In this document: positions 4,271 through 5,548 of the stretch, one piece after another | Layout: the number at the start of each line of letters is the position of its first letter | Numbering within the stretch: position 1 is the first letter of the stretch | Assembly: GCA_945862035.1 (NCBI GenBank) | Contig: CAMAXB010000213.1 | Location: forward strand, 1-5,548 | Length of the DNA stretch: 5,548 nt | Origin: Opitutus sp. GAS368 | Lineage (GTDB): Bacteria > Verrucomicrobiota > Verrucomicrobiia > Opitutales > Opitutaceae | Direction: 5' to 3' | Program-made: the position numbers and the translations under genes | Notes under the pieces: model-generated | What the model saw: only the letters and a program-made list of their open reading frames with translations | Databases searched by the model: none | Told to the model about the DNA's origin: nothing

Positions 4271-5548
4271 GTGCCTGCCCCCGAACCCGTCACTCCCTGT
4301 CGTCTTTCCCTCGGTGTCATTTTCCTGACGCTGTACATCGACCTCATCGGTTTCGCGATCATCTTTCCACTTGGTCCCGATCTGCTGCGGCACTACCTCG
4401 ACCTCGAGGGCACGGGCGGTCTGCTCGGCTGGCTGCTGGGCCAGATTGAGTCCGTCGCCCGGGCTCTGGGCAACGAGACCCACCTGCCGGAGGTCCTGTT
4501 CGGCGGGGTGATCAGTTCCCTCTTCTCCGTCCTCCAGTTCGTCTTTGCCCCATTCTGGGGTGGTCTCTCCGACCGGATCGGACGTCGATCCGTGCTCGTC
4601 TTCACGGTCGCCGGCACTGCGGCTTCCTACCTGCTCTGGGTGTTCAGCGGTTCCTTCTGGATCTTCCTGGCCGCCCGACTGCTGGCCGGCGCCTTCGGCG
4701 GCAACCTTTCGGTCGCCACTGCCGCTGTCGCCGATGTGACGACCCGGGCGGAGCGCTCGAAAGCGATGGGCCTGGTCGGCGCCGCGTTCGGCCTGGGCCT
4801 CGTCACGGGTCCGCTGATCGGCGCCTTCGCGGCCCGCGTCAACCTCCTCGACCACTTCCCCGAGCTCGCGCGCTGGGGCATCAACCCTTTCTCCGTGCCC
4901 GCCCTGATCTCGTTTGGTCTCGGCCTCGTGAATCTGGTCTGGATCGCGGCCCGGTTCACCGAGACGCTCCCCGCCGAGGCCCGCGGCAAGTCGGAGACCC
5001 CGCGCCTGCGCAACCCGATCTCGGCCATCCTCGGCCTCGACAACGCCGCCGTTCGGGGCGTGAACCTGGTCTCCTTCATCTACGCGCTCGCCTTTGTCGC
5101 CATGGAGACCTCCCTCGTCTTTCTCAGCGCGGAACGCTTCGGCTACACCGCCCGCGAGAACGGTCTGCTGATGGGATTCCTCGGCGTCTGCTCGATCGTC
5201 ACCCAAGGCTTCATCGTGCGCAAACTCCTCGGGAGGGCGCCCGAGACGTCGATTCTCGCCGGCGGCCTCGCGTGCTCGGCCCTCGGTCTCCTCGCAGTCG
5301 GCTTCGCCCCGTCACCGGCCATCCTCTACTTCGGAGTCGGTCTGCTCGCCCTCGGCGGCGGGCTCGTGAATCCCGCCACCAGCGGCCTGATCTCGCTCTA
5401 CGCCGGAGCGGAGGAGCAGGGCCGCGTCATCGGCATCTATCGCTCGCTCGGTTCCCTCGCACGGGCCATCACGCCCATCGCGGCCGGCATCATTTACTGG
5501 ACCATGGGGGCCGAGGCGCTCTACGCCCTCGCCGCCGGACTGGCGTTG
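4271..5548 (+). CDS. MFS transporter, DHA1/TetA-like drug:H+ antiporter family (3' end beyond window)
   Basis: The frame is open for 426 codons from GTG 4271 to the window edge without a stop. It encodes a hydrophobic inner-membrane protein of the major facilitator superfamily, probably exporting a drug or metabolite in exchange for protons. TM1 is about residues 13-34 (FLTLYIDLIGFAIIFP). The MFS motif A, GGLSDRIGRR, is at 97-106 between TM2 and TM3. RLLAGAFGGN (136-145) with D155 resembles the TM4-TM5 region of TetA-like proteins. The antiporter motif C, G-x3-GP-x2-G, is at 176-184 in TM5. The last segment, near 415-426, is probably TM12, so little is missing. The stretch between TM1 and TM2 (about 36-75) is unusually long. 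The GTG start is chosen because it precedes TM1 by a normal distance; an ATG at 4254 is out of frame. There is no visible ribosome-binding site. Substrate cannot be named. Confidence 0.9.
   Translation, partial: MPAPEPVTPCRLSLGVIFLTLYIDLIGFAIIFPLGPDLLRHYLDLEGTGGLLGWLLGQIESVARALGNETHLPEVLFGGVISSLFSVLQFVFAPFWGGLSDRIGRRSVLVFTVAGTAASYLLWVFSGSFWIFLAARLLAGAFGGNLSVATAAVADVTTRAERSKAMGLVGAAFGLGLVTGPLIGAFAARVNLLDHFPELARWGINPFSVPALISFGLGLVNLVWIAARFTETLPAEARGKSETPRLRNPISAILGLDNAAVRGVNLVSFIYALAFVAMETSLVFLSAERFGYTARENGLLMGFLGVCSIVTQGFIVRKLLGRAPETSILAGGLACSALGLLAVGFAPSPAILYFGVGLLALGGGLVNPATSGLISLYAGAEEQGRVIGIYRSLGSLARAITPIAAGIIYWTMGAEALYALAAGLAL

Noticed and set aside
4049..5206. A 385-codon open frame on the minus strand opposite the MFS gene
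   Set aside because: Its product is a low-complexity Gly/Glu/Arg/Asp-rich chain with no domain, and it lies antisense to a transporter with clear MFS motifs and GC-rich third positions. It is a GC-driven shadow frame.

Overview
The window is a GC-rich bacterial chromosomal segment, by eye about two-thirds G+C, with third codon positions almost all G or C. It is densely coded on the + strand only. It reads as housekeeping DNA: purine biosynthesis, one-carbon metabolism, a small phosphatase and a transporter. I see no mobile element, CRISPR array, rRNA or tRNA. The organism cannot be fixed from this sequence alone. High GC, starts without Shine-Dalgarno motifs and AT-containing 'ATTGCGG' heptamer repeats in a spacer would suit a Verrucomicrobiota/Opitutales-type genome, but that is an impression and not a demonstrated assignment.

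Layout. Positions 1-191 hold a possible C-terminal tail of an upstream gene (2-103) and a short leader. purD (192-1481, GTG start) encodes glycinamide ribonucleotide synthetase. Its stop overlaps by ATGA the start of a 226-residue secreted or lipid-free exported protein of unknown function (1478-2158). That gene is followed closely by a low-molecular-weight protein tyrosine phosphatase (2204-2692). A 100-base spacer (2693-2792) carries heptamer repeats, an inverted copy of the repeat beside the next start codon, and a small hairpin followed by a T-rich run. glyA (2793-4061), serine hydroxymethyltransferase, comes next. A 209-base spacer (4062-4270) contains three GC-rich hairpins. The last gene, from 4271 to beyond the window end, is a nearly complete MFS drug/H+ antiporter-like transporter.

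How the genes fit together. GlyA makes glycine and 5,10-methylene-THF from serine. PurD consumes glycine, and the formyl-THF derived from the one-carbon pool feeds later purine steps, so purD and glyA on one strand make metabolic sense. A LMW phosphatase upstream of glyA recalls the ywlE-rpiB-ywlG-glyA order of Bacillus subtilis, but rpiB is absent here. purD, the exported protein and the phosphatase look like one transcription unit. glyA may be co-transcribed or partly uncoupled by the structured spacer. The transporter is probably a separate unit.

I did not find a convincing new multi-gene system. The points most worth a second look are the repeat/inverted-repeat structure abutting glyA, the exported protein with a Pro/Ala linker and a terminal amphipathic helix, the 11-base hairpin sequence shared by the two spacers around glyA, and the enlarged first loop of the transporter.
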